NCBI RefSeq assembly: GCF_000718785.1
Contig: NZ_JOCA01000006.1
Location: forward strand, 511,275 to 575,274
Length of the DNA stretch: 64,000 nucleotides
Source of the DNA: Streptomyces sp. NRRL WC-3626
GTDB taxonomy: Bacteria; Actinomycetota; Actinomycetes; Streptomycetales; Streptomycetaceae
Direction of reading: 5' to 3'
Numbering within the stretch: the stretch's first letter is position 1; every line of letters begins with the position of its first letter. The notes below the pieces were generated by a model that saw nothing but the letters and a program-made list of their open reading frames with translations, made no database searches and had not been told where the DNA came from. Below are positions 42,581 to 50,210 of this stretch, piece after piece. The position numbers and the translations under genes were made by a program.

Positions 42581-43357
42581 ATGGACAGCGACCGCACCCT
42601 CCCGGGTGCCCGCCCCCTCACCGTCGGCGTCGACGCGCGCCTCAGGGAGCGCGCGCCCGGCTACGTCCTCGGCCTGATCGCCGTACCCGACGCCGATGTC
42701 GTCGCGCACGCCCCCAAGGTCGCGGACCGGCTCACCGCCGCCGAGGACGTCCTGCACGGCGCGGAGCTCTCCAAGGCGGACGTCTCCGCCCTCCCCTCCA
42801 TCGCCGCCTGGCGCGACACCTACCGCGAGCTGGACGTCAACCCCAACCGGTATCCCTGCGCCGCCGAGTCGGTACTGCGCCGGGTGGTCAAGGGCGACCG
42901 GCTGCCGCGCATCAACTCCCTGGTGGACCTGTGCAACGCGGTCTCCCTGGAGAGCCGGCTGCCCGTGGCCTCCTGCGACGTCGGCGACATCGAGGACGAG
43001 CTGACCGTGCGCCTCGCCCGGGGCACCGAGGTCCATCTCCCGCTCGGCGCACCCGACGCCCCCGAGCACCCCGAGCCCGGGGAGGCCGTCTACGCCGACG
43101 CCCGGGGCCGCGCCCACTCACGCCGCTGGAACTGGCGGCAGGGCGACGTGGTCAGGACGGACCTCGGGCGGCGCCGGCTCCTGCTCACCGTCGAGTCCGT
43201 GCACGAGGGAGGCCGGGGCGAGGTGGAGCTCACGCTGAGGCGGCTCACGGAGGCGCTCACCGACCTGGGGATCGCCTGGGAGCCGCCGGCGGTCCTCGAC
43301 GGCGCCACCGCCCGGGTGGAGCTGTTCGCTGCCCCGTCGACCGCGACCCGTGGATGA
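42581..43357 (+). CDS. free-standing B3/B4 domain protein (PheRS beta editing-domain homologue)
   Basis: A 258-residue protein that fits the stand-alone B3/4 family: WRDTYRELDVNPNRYPCAAESVLRRVVKGDRLPRINSLVDLCNAVSLESRLPVASCDVGDI is its conserved core, followed by a metal- or substrate-binding C-terminal half (RWNWRQGDVVRTD). In phenylalanyl-tRNA synthetase this fold hydrolyses mischarged Tyr- or analogue-tRNA. As a free protein in a gene block for an aromatic-like amino acid it might edit tRNA charged with the product. The family has other uncharacterised members, so the editing role is inference. 10 bp separate it from the ATP-grasp gene. Confidence 0.82.
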   Translation: MDSDRTLPGARPLTVGVDARLRERAPGYVLGLIAVPDADVVAHAPKVADRLTAAEDVLHGAELSKADVSALPSIAAWRDTYRELDVNPNRYPCAAESVLRRVVKGDRLPRINSLVDLCNAVSLESRLPVASCDVGDIEDELTVRLARGTEVHLPLGAPDAPEHPEPGEAVYADARGRAHSRRWNWRQGDVVRTDLGRRRLLLTVESVHEGGRGEVELTLRRLTEALTDLGIAWEPPAVLDGATARVELFAAPSTATRG

Positions 43358-43367
43358 GGAGAAGGCC

Positions 43368-44603
43368 GTGAACCGTACGATCCTGGTCGTCTACCGGCCC
43401 GCCGCCGGACGCTACACCGCCCAGTTCCGCAGCGTCGTGACGGCCGCCGCCGGTCTGGGCGTGGCCACCGTGGTGCTGCTGCCCACCGGATGGCAGGCAC
43501 CGGAGGCCGAGGGCCTCGCGCAGTACCACGCCGACCTCGACGACCCGGCAGCCGTACGCGCCGCCGTCGACGGCATCGTCGCCGAGCACCGTGTCGAACG
43601 GATCTTCCCGCTGTTCGAGGGCGATGTGCTGCCCGCAGCCCGCGCCCGGCGCGACCACGGCATCCCCGGCCTCACCCCCGACCAGGCCCTCAACTTCCGG
43701 GACAAGAACGTGATGCACCGCCGGGCCGAGGAACTGGGCGTGCGGGTCGCCCGGTCCTGCCGCCCGGACACCGTCGGCGCGGTCCGCGAGTTCGCCGCCG
43801 AGGTGGGCTACCCCGTCGTCGTCAAGCCGTACGCCGGATGGGCCTGCGGCCGCACCTACCGGGTGGACGGCCCCGAGGCGCTGGACCGCGTCTGGGACGA
43901 GATGGGCGACGACCGGCACGAATACCGGGTCGAGGAGTTCGTCCACGGCACCGAATACCACGTCGACTCGCTCTTCAGGGACGGCGAGCCCGTCTTCGCC
44001 CAGCTCTCCCGCTACACGTACTCCGTCCTCGAGTACCGCGACGAACCGGGCGGCACCGTCTCCCGCAAGTACGACCTGTCACCGGCCGAGCGGCGCATCC
44101 TGGACCTCAACACCGTGGTGCTGCGCGGCTTCGGCCTGGACACCGGGGTCGTCCACGCCGAGTTCTTCCTCCCCGACGACGGCGACGTGGTGTTCGGGGA
44201 GGCCGGCGCGAGAGCCGGCGGCGGCTCCATCGTCCCCGCCATCGAGGCCGGACGCGGCATCAACCTCGCGGGCGAGTGGTGCCGCCTGGAACTCGACCCG
44301 GAGCACCGCACCGAGGCACGGCTTGGCCCCGAGATCGGCACCGAGTACCTGGCCTCGGACCGGTACGGACTCATCACCGCCATCACCGGCGCCGACGAAC
44401 TGACCTCACTCGACAAGGTGCTGGACGCCGACGTGTGGAAGACGGTCGGCGACGTCCTCGCCCCGCCGACCGCCTCCAACGACGTACTGGGCTGGTACGT
44501 GTGCGAGGGCACCGACTTCGACGACGTACGGGCCCGCTTCAAGACCGTGCGGGACGCCTTCCGCGTGGAGACGGAACAGGACGGGCGGCAGCCATGTGGC
44601 TGA
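43368..44603 (+). CDS. ATP-grasp carboxylate-amine ligase
   Basis: 411 residues from GTG with GGAGA before (another GTG 18 nt upstream is in the previous gene's end). ATP-grasp motifs: YPVVVKPYAGWACG (ATP lysine and mobile loop), YRVEEFVHGTEYHVDSLF, and VVHAEFFL...VVFGEAGARAGGGSIVPAIE (metal Glu and Arg). It forms an acyl-phosphate and joins a carboxylate to an amine, as BacD-type L-amino-acid ligases do. A role in joining two amino-acid-like parts of the product is likely. The C-terminus overlaps the MFS start by 10 nt, so the two are coupled. Confidence 0.86.
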   Translation: MNRTILVVYRPAAGRYTAQFRSVVTAAAGLGVATVVLLPTGWQAPEAEGLAQYHADLDDPAAVRAAVDGIVAEHRVERIFPLFEGDVLPAARARRDHGIPGLTPDQALNFRDKNVMHRRAEELGVRVARSCRPDTVGAVREFAAEVGYPVVVKPYAGWACGRTYRVDGPEALDRVWDEMGDDRHEYRVEEFVHGTEYHVDSLFRDGEPVFAQLSRYTYSVLEYRDEPGGTVSRKYDLSPAERRILDLNTVVLRGFGLDTGVVHAEFFLPDDGDVVFGEAGARAGGGSIVPAIEAGRGINLAGEWCRLELDPEHRTEARLGPEIGTEYLASDRYGLITAITGADELTSLDKVLDADVWKTVGDVLAPPTASNDVLGWYVCEGTDFDDVRARFKTVRDAFRVETEQDGRQPCG

Positions 44604-45868
44604 CACGGTTCCGGGAACTCCCCGTCGCGCTGCGGGTGTTGTTCCTCGCCTCCTTCATCAACCGCGCGGGCATGTTCGTCTTCCCGCTGCTCGCCGTCTA
44701 CCTGGTGCGCGGCAGGGACCTCAGCGCCGGCGAGGCCGGACTGCTGATCTCCGTCGGCAGCACCGGCCTGCTCGTGGGCAGTCTGCTCAGCGGACCGGTG
44801 TGCGACCTGCGCGGCAGGCGCGCCGCCCTGCTCGGCGCCCTGCTGCTGAACGCGGCGGGCTACCTCGGGCTCGCCGTGCTGGACGGGCCCCCGTGGACGT
44901 ACGCCGGGCTGCTGTTCGTCGCCCTGGTCGGCATGGGCATGTTCGGGCCGGCGGCCAACACCCTGGTCGCCGACCTCACCGAGCCCGCGCAGCGGCCGTT
45001 CGCCTACACGGTGAACTACATCGGCAACAACCTCGGCATGGGCGTCGGCCCGCTGCTCGGCGGGGTCGCGGCGGCGTACTCGTACGACATCATGTTCGCG
45101 GGGAACATCCTCGCCGGTCTGGCGTGTGCCGCGCTGATCGCCCTGTGGGTGCCGCGCGACCGGCAGGGCGGGGCCGGGTCCCGCAAGGGCAGGGCCCGCC
45201 CCGGCCCGCTCGGCCATCACCACGTCCTGCTGGTGGTGCTCGTCTCCTTCTTCTACGTGGTGCCGCTGATCGGTCTCGAGTACACGCTGCCGCTCGCCGT
45301 CACCACGGTCCTGGACGAGTCCGCGGGGCTGGTCGGCGCCGTTTACACCATCAACAGCGTCGTCGTGGTCGGCCTCGGGCTGTTCCTCGAGAAGCGCATG
45401 CGGGGCCACGGCACGAAGCTGCTGCTGCTGGTCAGCGGAGTGCTGTGGGCCGCGGGGCTCGCCGTCATCGTGGTCGCCTTCTCGCTGCCGGCGATCCTGC
45501 TCTCCACGGTGATCTGGACCCTCGGCGAGATCATCGTCTCGGTGGTCGTGCCCACCTATGTCGCCGACCACGTCGACGAACGCCGGGTCGGCACCTTCAT
45601 GGCGCTGAACGGCTTCGTCCTGGGCCTCGCCCGGCTCGCGGTGCCCGCGGGACTCGGCGCCCTGTGGACCGCCCACGGCCACCGGCCCGTCTTCGTCGTC
45701 CTGCTCGCGGCACCGCTCGTCGGCATGGCCGCGTACGCCGTACTGCGCATCAGGCCCTCGGCGGCGCAAGCGGCGGAAGCGGCGGAAGCGGCGGAAGCGG
45801 CGGAAGGCGCGGAAACCGAAGGGGCCGCCCTCCCGGCGAAGGCCGCCGACGCCCAGGCCCCCACCTAG
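44594..45868 (+). CDS. MFS transporter with Ala/Glu repeat tail
   Basis: A 424-residue protein with 12 membrane segments. Marks: [38 protein letters not shown] and [22 protein letters not shown], which place it in the MdtH/YfcJ-like export group. The C-terminal tail is a run of AEA units from a 9-bp tandem repeat (gcggaagcg, about 45765-45807). As ligase and transporter genes overlap, it probably exports the ligated product. In bacilysin clusters the ligase gene likewise neighbours an MFS exporter gene (bacD-bacE). Confidence 0.87.
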   Translation: MWLTRFRELPVALRVLFLASFINRAGMFVFPLLAVYLVRGRDLSAGEAGLLISVGSTGLLVGSLLSGPVCDLRGRRAALLGALLLNAAGYLGLAVLDGPPWTYAGLLFVALVGMGMFGPAANTLVADLTEPAQRPFAYTVNYIGNNLGMGVGPLLGGVAAAYSYDIMFAGNILAGLACAALIALWVPRDRQGGAGSRKGRARPGPLGHHHVLLVVLVSFFYVVPLIGLEYTLPLAVTTVLDESAGLVGAVYTINSVVVVGLGLFLEKRMRGHGTKLLLLVSGVLWAAGLAVIVVAFSLPAILLSTVIWTLGEIIVSVVVPTYVADHVDERRVGTFMALNGFVLGLARLAVPAGLGALWTAHGHRPVFVVLLAAPLVGMAAYAVLRIRPSAAQAAEAAEAAEAAEGAETEGAALPAKAADAQAPT

Positions 45869-45878
45869 ACCACCTCGA

Positions 45879-45910
45879 CCGACACACCGACACACCGACA
45901 CACCGACACA
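45879..45910. repeat. four tandem copies of ccgacaca
   Basis: An exact 8-bp unit repeated four times in the short gap before the TrpB-like gene, ending just upstream of its ribosome site region. Likely a slippage-prone spacer. Confidence 0.85.
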
Positions 45911-45935
45911 CCGACGAACCCAGGGGGAAGTACCC

Positions 45936-47240
45936 ATGTCCCGCACGAAGTTCCTGCTGTCCGAAGACCAACTGCCCACCACCTGGTACAACGTGGTGGC
46001 GGACCTGCCCAAGCCGCTGGAGCCGATGCTGCACCCCGGCACCCGGCAGCCCCTCACCCCCGACGACCTGGCACCGCTGTTCCCCGCGGAGCTGATAGCC
46101 CAGGAGTTCTCCACCGAGCGCGAGACCGACATCCCCGGCGCCGTGCTGGACGTCTACCGGCAGTGGCGGCCCAGCCCCCTGGTGCGGGCACGCCGGCTGG
46201 AGCGGGCGCTGGACACCCCGGCCCGTATCTACTTCAAGAACGAGGGCGTCAGCCCGGCCGGCAGCCACAAGCCCAACACCGCCGTCCCGCAGGCCTATTA
46301 CAACAAGCAGGCCGGTGTCCAGCGGCTCATCACGGAGACCGGCGCCGGACAGTGGGGCAGCTCCCTGTCACTGGCCTGCCAGTACTTCGGCCTCGTCTGC
46401 GAGGTCTACATGGTCGCGGTGAGCTACCGGCAGAAGCCCTACCGCCGCGGCCTGATGGAGACCTACGGCGCCACCGTCACCGCCAGCCCCAGCGAGCACA
46501 CCGAGGCCGGCCGGGCCGCCCTCGCCGCCGACCCCGACTCGCCGGGCAGCCTCGGCCTCGCCATCTCCGAGGCGGTGGAGGCCGCGGTGAGCAGCGGCGG
46601 CACCGCCAAGTACGCGCTCGGGTCGGTGCTCAACCACGTCCTGATGCACCAGACGATCATCGGCAAGGAGGCCCAGCTCCAGATGGAACTGGCCGAGGAC
46701 TTCCCGGACATCGTCATCGGCGCGGCGGGCGGCGGCTCCAACTTCGGCGGCCTGGCTCTGCCGTTCCTCGGCGAGCAGCTGCGCGGCGGGCGCCCGGTGC
46801 GGGCCGTCGCCGTCGAACCCGCCTCGTGCCCGACCATGACCGAGGGCCGCTTCGACTACGACTTCGGCGACACCGCCGGCATGACACCGCTGACCAAGAT
46901 GCACACCCTCGGCCACGACTTCGTGCCGCCGAGCATCCACGCGGGCGGCCTGCGCTACCACGGCATGTCCCCGATCATCAGCCAGCTCAAGGAGTTCGGC
47001 TTCCTGGAGGCCCGCGCGGTGCCGCAGACCGCGTGCTTCGAGGCGGGCGTCACCTTCGCCCGCAACGAGGGCATCGTGCCCGCCCCGGAGTCCACGCACG
47101 CGGTGCGCGCCGCCATCGACGAGGCGCTCGTCTGCAAGGAGACCGGCGAGGCGAAGAGCATCCTCTTCTCCCTCTCCGGGCACGGCCACTTCGACATGCA
47201 GGCCTACATCGACTACTTCGGCGGCAAGCTGACCGACTGA
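45936..47240 (+). CDS. TrpB2-type tryptophan synthase beta-like PLP enzyme
   Basis: 434 residues, AGGGGGAAG upstream of ATG. TrpB2 signatures: [16 protein letters not shown] at the N-terminus (diagnostic of TrpB2), [16 protein letters not shown], the Schiff-base Lys112 in [41 protein letters not shown], and the end motif [16 protein letters not shown]. TrpB2 proteins act without TrpA. In this block there is no TrpA, TrpC, TrpD or TrpF, so a beta-replacement of serine by indole, or by another nucleophile made by the pathway, is plausible. The substrate is unknown. Confidence 0.88.
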   Translation: MSRTKFLLSEDQLPTTWYNVVADLPKPLEPMLHPGTRQPLTPDDLAPLFPAELIAQEFSTERETDIPGAVLDVYRQWRPSPLVRARRLERALDTPARIYFKNEGVSPAGSHKPNTAVPQAYYNKQAGVQRLITETGAGQWGSSLSLACQYFGLVCEVYMVAVSYRQKPYRRGLMETYGATVTASPSEHTEAGRAALAADPDSPGSLGLAISEAVEAAVSSGGTAKYALGSVLNHVLMHQTIIGKEAQLQMELAEDFPDIVIGAAGGGSNFGGLALPFLGEQLRGGRPVRAVAVEPASCPTMTEGRFDYDFGDTAGMTPLTKMHTLGHDFVPPSIHAGGLRYHGMSPIISQLKEFGFLEARAVPQTACFEAGVTFARNEGIVPAPESTHAVRAAIDEALVCKETGEAKSILFSLSGHGHFDMQAYIDYFGGKLTD

Positions 47241-47311
47241 CCGACCGGCGCGACAAAGGCGGGGCGGGACGGGGAGCCCACCCCGCCGGGCGATCACATC
47301 AGGGGGAGATC

Positions 47312-48028
47312 ATGCGCACAGCAGAGGCGACACCGCAGTCCATACGCGAGGACCGGCCCGTGATCCTCGGCATCTCGGGGTCCGAACGGGCCGGCGGCAA
47401 CACCGATCTGGCACTCCAGTACGCGGGGAAACTGGTGCGTGAACGCGGCGCCGAGTTCCAGGCCGTGTATCTGCGCGACCACCGCATCTCGCCGTGCAGC
47501 CCGTGCGGCGACTGCAACAACCGCACCAGCGCCTGCGGGCTGGGGGACGACATGCCCGCCGTCGTCGACCGGATGCGGCAGGCCGACGGGATCATCTACG
47601 CCGTACCGGTGCACGGCTTCGGCCTCGCCCACCTCATGCAGATCTTCATCGAGCGGGCCGGCGTCGGCTATCTGCGCTTCGACCGGCCGCTCGCCAACAA
47701 GGTCGGCGGCATCATCGTCACCGCCCGCCGCTACAGCGACGCCTCCGTACACAACCAGCTCGTCGACAACCTGCTGCTCAACCGGATGATCCTGGTGGGC
47801 AGCGGCTTCCCGGCCCTGCTGCGCAACACGTCGAAGAAGCCGGGCCTCAACGACCCCGAGGGCGTCGACGCCCTGGAGCGCATGGCCCACCGGATGGTCG
47901 ACATGACCCTGCTGCTGCGCCGCCACCGCTCGGTGACGGGCGAGCCCGTCCTGCCGGTCGACGACCGCAACGAACGCGTCGTACGCCGGCACCCGCACCT
48001 CGTGGACGGCACCCGGCGTCCCGCCTGA
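47312..48028 (+). CDS. NADPH-dependent FMN reductase / iron-sulfur flavoprotein-like
   Basis: A 238-residue flavodoxin-fold protein. FMN loop VILGISGSERAGGNTDLAL, then a compact cysteine cluster C62-x2-C65-x2-C68-x6-C75, which matches the spacing of the iron-sulfur flavoprotein (ISF) 4Fe-4S motif, and later GIIYAVPVHGFGLAHLMQIFIER and NKVGGIIVTARRYSD. It probably transfers electrons through FMN and an Fe-S cluster to a redox step of the pathway. AGGGGGAG lies directly before the ATG. Confidence 0.82.
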   Translation: MRTAEATPQSIREDRPVILGISGSERAGGNTDLALQYAGKLVRERGAEFQAVYLRDHRISPCSPCGDCNNRTSACGLGDDMPAVVDRMRQADGIIYAVPVHGFGLAHLMQIFIERAGVGYLRFDRPLANKVGGIIVTARRYSDASVHNQLVDNLLLNRMILVGSGFPALLRNTSKKPGLNDPEGVDALERMAHRMVDMTLLLRRHRSVTGEPVLPVDDRNERVVRRHPHLVDGTRRPA

Positions 48029-48048
48029 CCGCACCGCACCGCACCGCA
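48029..48048. repeat. four tandem copies of ccgca
   Basis: A short 5-bp tandem repeat right after the flavoprotein stop, in the 79-bp gap before the cupin gene. A third example of simple repeats in the gaps of this block. Confidence 0.8.
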
Positions 48049-48107
48049 CCACGCCGTCCCGTACCGCTCCTCACATCCGACCGACCCCATATGACCAGGA
48101 GGGCCCC

Positions 48108-48452
48108 ATGTCCACCGTCACCCCCGCCGTCGTCGGCATCGACTTCGACGACATCCCCTGGGAGAAGTGGCACAAGCCCGGCGCCGACGGCCGGGTGAAG
48201 ATCGCCTACACCGGAGGGTTCCGGGTGCGCCTGCTGGAGCTCCCCGCAGGCTTCGACGAGCAGCACTGGTGCGAGCGCGGACACCAGGGATACGTGCTGC
48301 GGGGCGAGTTCACCATCCACTTCGACGACCGCTCGGTGCCCTGCCGTCCCGGCATGGGCTTCGTCATCCCCGGTGACGAACGGCACCGCTCCCAGGGCTC
48401 CGACACCGAACCCACCGTCGTCTACGTCGTCGACGAGGTGCCCGCGCCATGA
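48108..48452 (+). CDS. single-domain cupin
   Basis: A 114-residue one-domain cupin. The likely metal ligands are in EQHWCERGHQGYVLRGEFTIHF (motif 1) and GDERHRSQG (motif 2). It could be an isomerase or oxygenase; BacB, the isomerase acting after BacA, is a double cupin, so this is not a straight BacB homologue. AGGAGGGCCCC precedes the ATG. Its stop overlaps the chorismate mutase start by 4 nt. Confidence 0.8.
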   Translation: MSTVTPAVVGIDFDDIPWEKWHKPGADGRVKIAYTGGFRVRLLELPAGFDEQHWCERGHQGYVLRGEFTIHFDDRSVPCRPGMGFVIPGDERHRSQGSDTEPTVVYVVDEVPAP

Positions 48453-48769
48453 GCGGCTCGGACAGAATCGGGGAACTGCGCCTCTCCATCGACGCACTCG
48501 ACCGGGACATCGTCGCCCTGCTCGCCGAACGCACCGCCGTCGTCCGTGAGCTGACCGAGTTCAAGCGCGATGAACAGACGGTCCGCTCGCCCGGACGGGT
48601 GGAAGAGGTGATCGCCAGGGTGCGTGACCTCGCCGACGCGCACGGCATGCCGCCCGGCATCGCGGAGGCCGTGTACCGCACCCTGATCGAGGAGTTGACG
48701 GCGCTCCAGCTGGAGCGCCTCGCCGAACGGCGTGCCGTCCCGCCCCCGGCCGCGAACGGGGCCGCATGA
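48449..48769 (+). CDS. AroQ-type chorismate mutase (or related pyruvate lyase)
   Basis: A 106-residue all-helical protein with the AroQ order of charged residues: LRLSIDALDRDIVALLAERTAVVRELTEFK (helix 1, Arg and Lys), RVEEVIARVRDLADAHGMPPGIAEAVYRTLIEELTALQ (helices 2-3, terminal Gln). It should rearrange chorismate to prephenate. The PchB-type isochorismate pyruvate lyases and aminodeoxychorismate mutases share this fold, so the exact substrate cannot be fixed. It is coupled by 4-nt overlaps to the cupin before it and the UbiD gene after it. Confidence 0.85.
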   Translation: MSGSDRIGELRLSIDALDRDIVALLAERTAVVRELTEFKRDEQTVRSPGRVEEVIARVRDLADAHGMPPGIAEAVYRTLIEELTALQLERLAERRAVPPPAANGAA

Positions 48770-50208
48770 CGCGCCGCGGGCTCGCCGATCTGCGCACCGC
48801 GCTCGCCGGGCTCGACCCGCTGCCCGGCGAGCTGGTGCGGGTCCGGGAGGAGGTCCCGGCCCGGTACGGGGTCACCGCCCGGTACGCCAGGTTCGCCGGG
48901 ACCCCCGCCCCGCCGCCCACCGGGCCGGGACCCGCCGTCCTGTTCGAGCGGGTGACGCCCGGCGAGGGCGGCGGGACGGCCCGCTCGGTCCTCATCGGCC
49001 TGTACGGGAGCCGCCGGCGCGCCGCGGGACTGCTCGGGCTCACCCCCGGCGAGATGGCGCCCCGGCTGCTCGACGCCGTGGCCTCACCGGTGCCGCCGAC
49101 ACGGGTGCCGGACGGCCGGGCACAGCCCCGTGCCGTGCTCGCGCCCGACCTGACCGCCCTGCCGGTGCCCGTCGTCACCGACGAGGACGCCGGACCGTAT
49201 CTGACGCTCGGCGCGGTCCTGGCCACCGACCCCGACACCGGTGTGCGCAATCTGTCCGTGCACCGCATGTGCGTCCAGGGGCCCGACCGGCTGACCATCT
49301 GGATGGTCCCGGGCCGGGATCTGGAGGCGGCCCACCGGGCGGCCCGCCGCCGGGGCGAGAACCTGCCCGTCGCGATCCATCTGGGCCTCGGCCCGGCGCT
49401 GATGCTCGCCTCGTGCTGCCCGACCTCCCTGGTCCCGGCGGGCGTCGACGAGCTCGCCGTGGCGGGCGCCCTCGGCGGGGCCCCGGTCGGGCTCACCCGG
49501 TGCCGTACCGTCGACGCGGAGTGCGTCGCCCACGCCGAGTACGTCATCGAGGGCGAACTCCTCGCGGACCTGGCCCCGGAGAACCCGGACGGGCCCTGCG
49601 CCACGCCCGAGTTCCTCGGCTACCGGGGCCGTGCGCATCCGGCCCTGCCCACGGTGCGCGTCACCGGGATCACCGCACGCGACGGGGCGATCCTGCAGAC
49701 GGTCTCCGGCCCGGGGCTCGAGCAGTCGGTGCTGCTCGGCTTCGGCATGGAGGCGGCGGTGCTGGGCCGGTTGCGCGCACTGGGGGCGCCGGTGGAGGGG
49801 GTGCACTGCCACACCGCGGGCGGCGGCCAGCTGATGGTGGTCGTCCAGTGGCGGCCGAAGCGGTCCGCCGCCGACGACCTGCTGGTCCGCGAGGCGGGTG
49901 TCACGGTCCTTGAGGAGTTCCGGATGGCCAAGCTGGTGGTCTCGGTGGACGAGGACGTCGACCCGGAGTCGGACGCGGACCTGTGGTGGGCGATGGCGAC
50001 CCGGCTCCAGGCGGACCAGGACCTCACCGTCCTGACCGACCGCGAGGGTTTCCCCCTCGACCCCACCCAGTCCACCGCCTACTCGCCCGCCCTCTCCGCC
50101 GACGGACGCACCGCGAAGGCCCACTTCGACTGCACCGTCCCCTACACCCACCGCACCCGCTTCCACCGCCCCCGCTTCACCCAGCCCAGCCGTGCCTCCG
50201 GGGGGTGA
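48766..50208 (+). CDS. UbiD family prenyl-FMN-dependent decarboxylase
   Basis: A 480-residue protein. UbiD marks: NLSVHRMCVQGPDRLTIWM (Arg of the catalytic triad), CVAHAEYVIEGEL with the conserved Glu pair (AEYVIEGE), and CPTSLVPAG. These enzymes use prenylated FMN, made by UbiX, to decarboxylate aromatic or alpha,beta-unsaturated acids; no UbiX gene is in the window. Here it could decarboxylate an aryl acid such as anthranilate or an unsaturated intermediate. Last gene of the block; it converges with the second MocR gene 3 bp apart. Confidence 0.87.
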   Translation: MTRRGLADLRTALAGLDPLPGELVRVREEVPARYGVTARYARFAGTPAPPPTGPGPAVLFERVTPGEGGGTARSVLIGLYGSRRRAAGLLGLTPGEMAPRLLDAVASPVPPTRVPDGRAQPRAVLAPDLTALPVPVVTDEDAGPYLTLGAVLATDPDTGVRNLSVHRMCVQGPDRLTIWMVPGRDLEAAHRAARRRGENLPVAIHLGLGPALMLASCCPTSLVPAGVDELAVAGALGGAPVGLTRCRTVDAECVAHAEYVIEGELLADLAPENPDGPCATPEFLGYRGRAHPALPTVRVTGITARDGAILQTVSGPGLEQSVLLGFGMEAAVLGRLRALGAPVEGVHCHTAGGGQLMVVVQWRPKRSAADDLLVREAGVTVLEEFRMAKLVVSVDEDVDPESDADLWWAMATRLQADQDLTVLTDREGFPLDPTQSTAYSPALSADGRTAKAHFDCTVPYTHRTRFHRPRFTQPSRASGG

Positions 50209-50210
50209 CG

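Noticed and set aside
43490..46132. Very long antisense and alternate-frame ORFs over the ATP-grasp, MFS and TrpB2 genes
   Set aside because: They are shadows caused by high GC and few stops; translations are Arg/Pro/Ala-rich with no domain, while the chosen frames carry complete conserved motifs.
35375..47240. Primary tryptophan operon
   Set aside because: trpD, trpC, trpF and trpA are absent, and the TrpB is of the TrpA-independent TrpB2 type.
39168..48452. A straightforward bacilysin/anticapsin cluster
   Set aside because: BacA-, BacD- and BacE-like functions are present, but the double cupin BacB, the BacC and BacG oxidoreductases and an aminotransferase enzyme are missing, and TrpEG, TrpB2, UbiD and a PaaK ligase are extra.
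35375..50208. Phenazine biosynthesis
   Set aside because: A PhzE-like TrpE is possible, but no PhzA/B, PhzD, PhzF or PhzG homologue is present.
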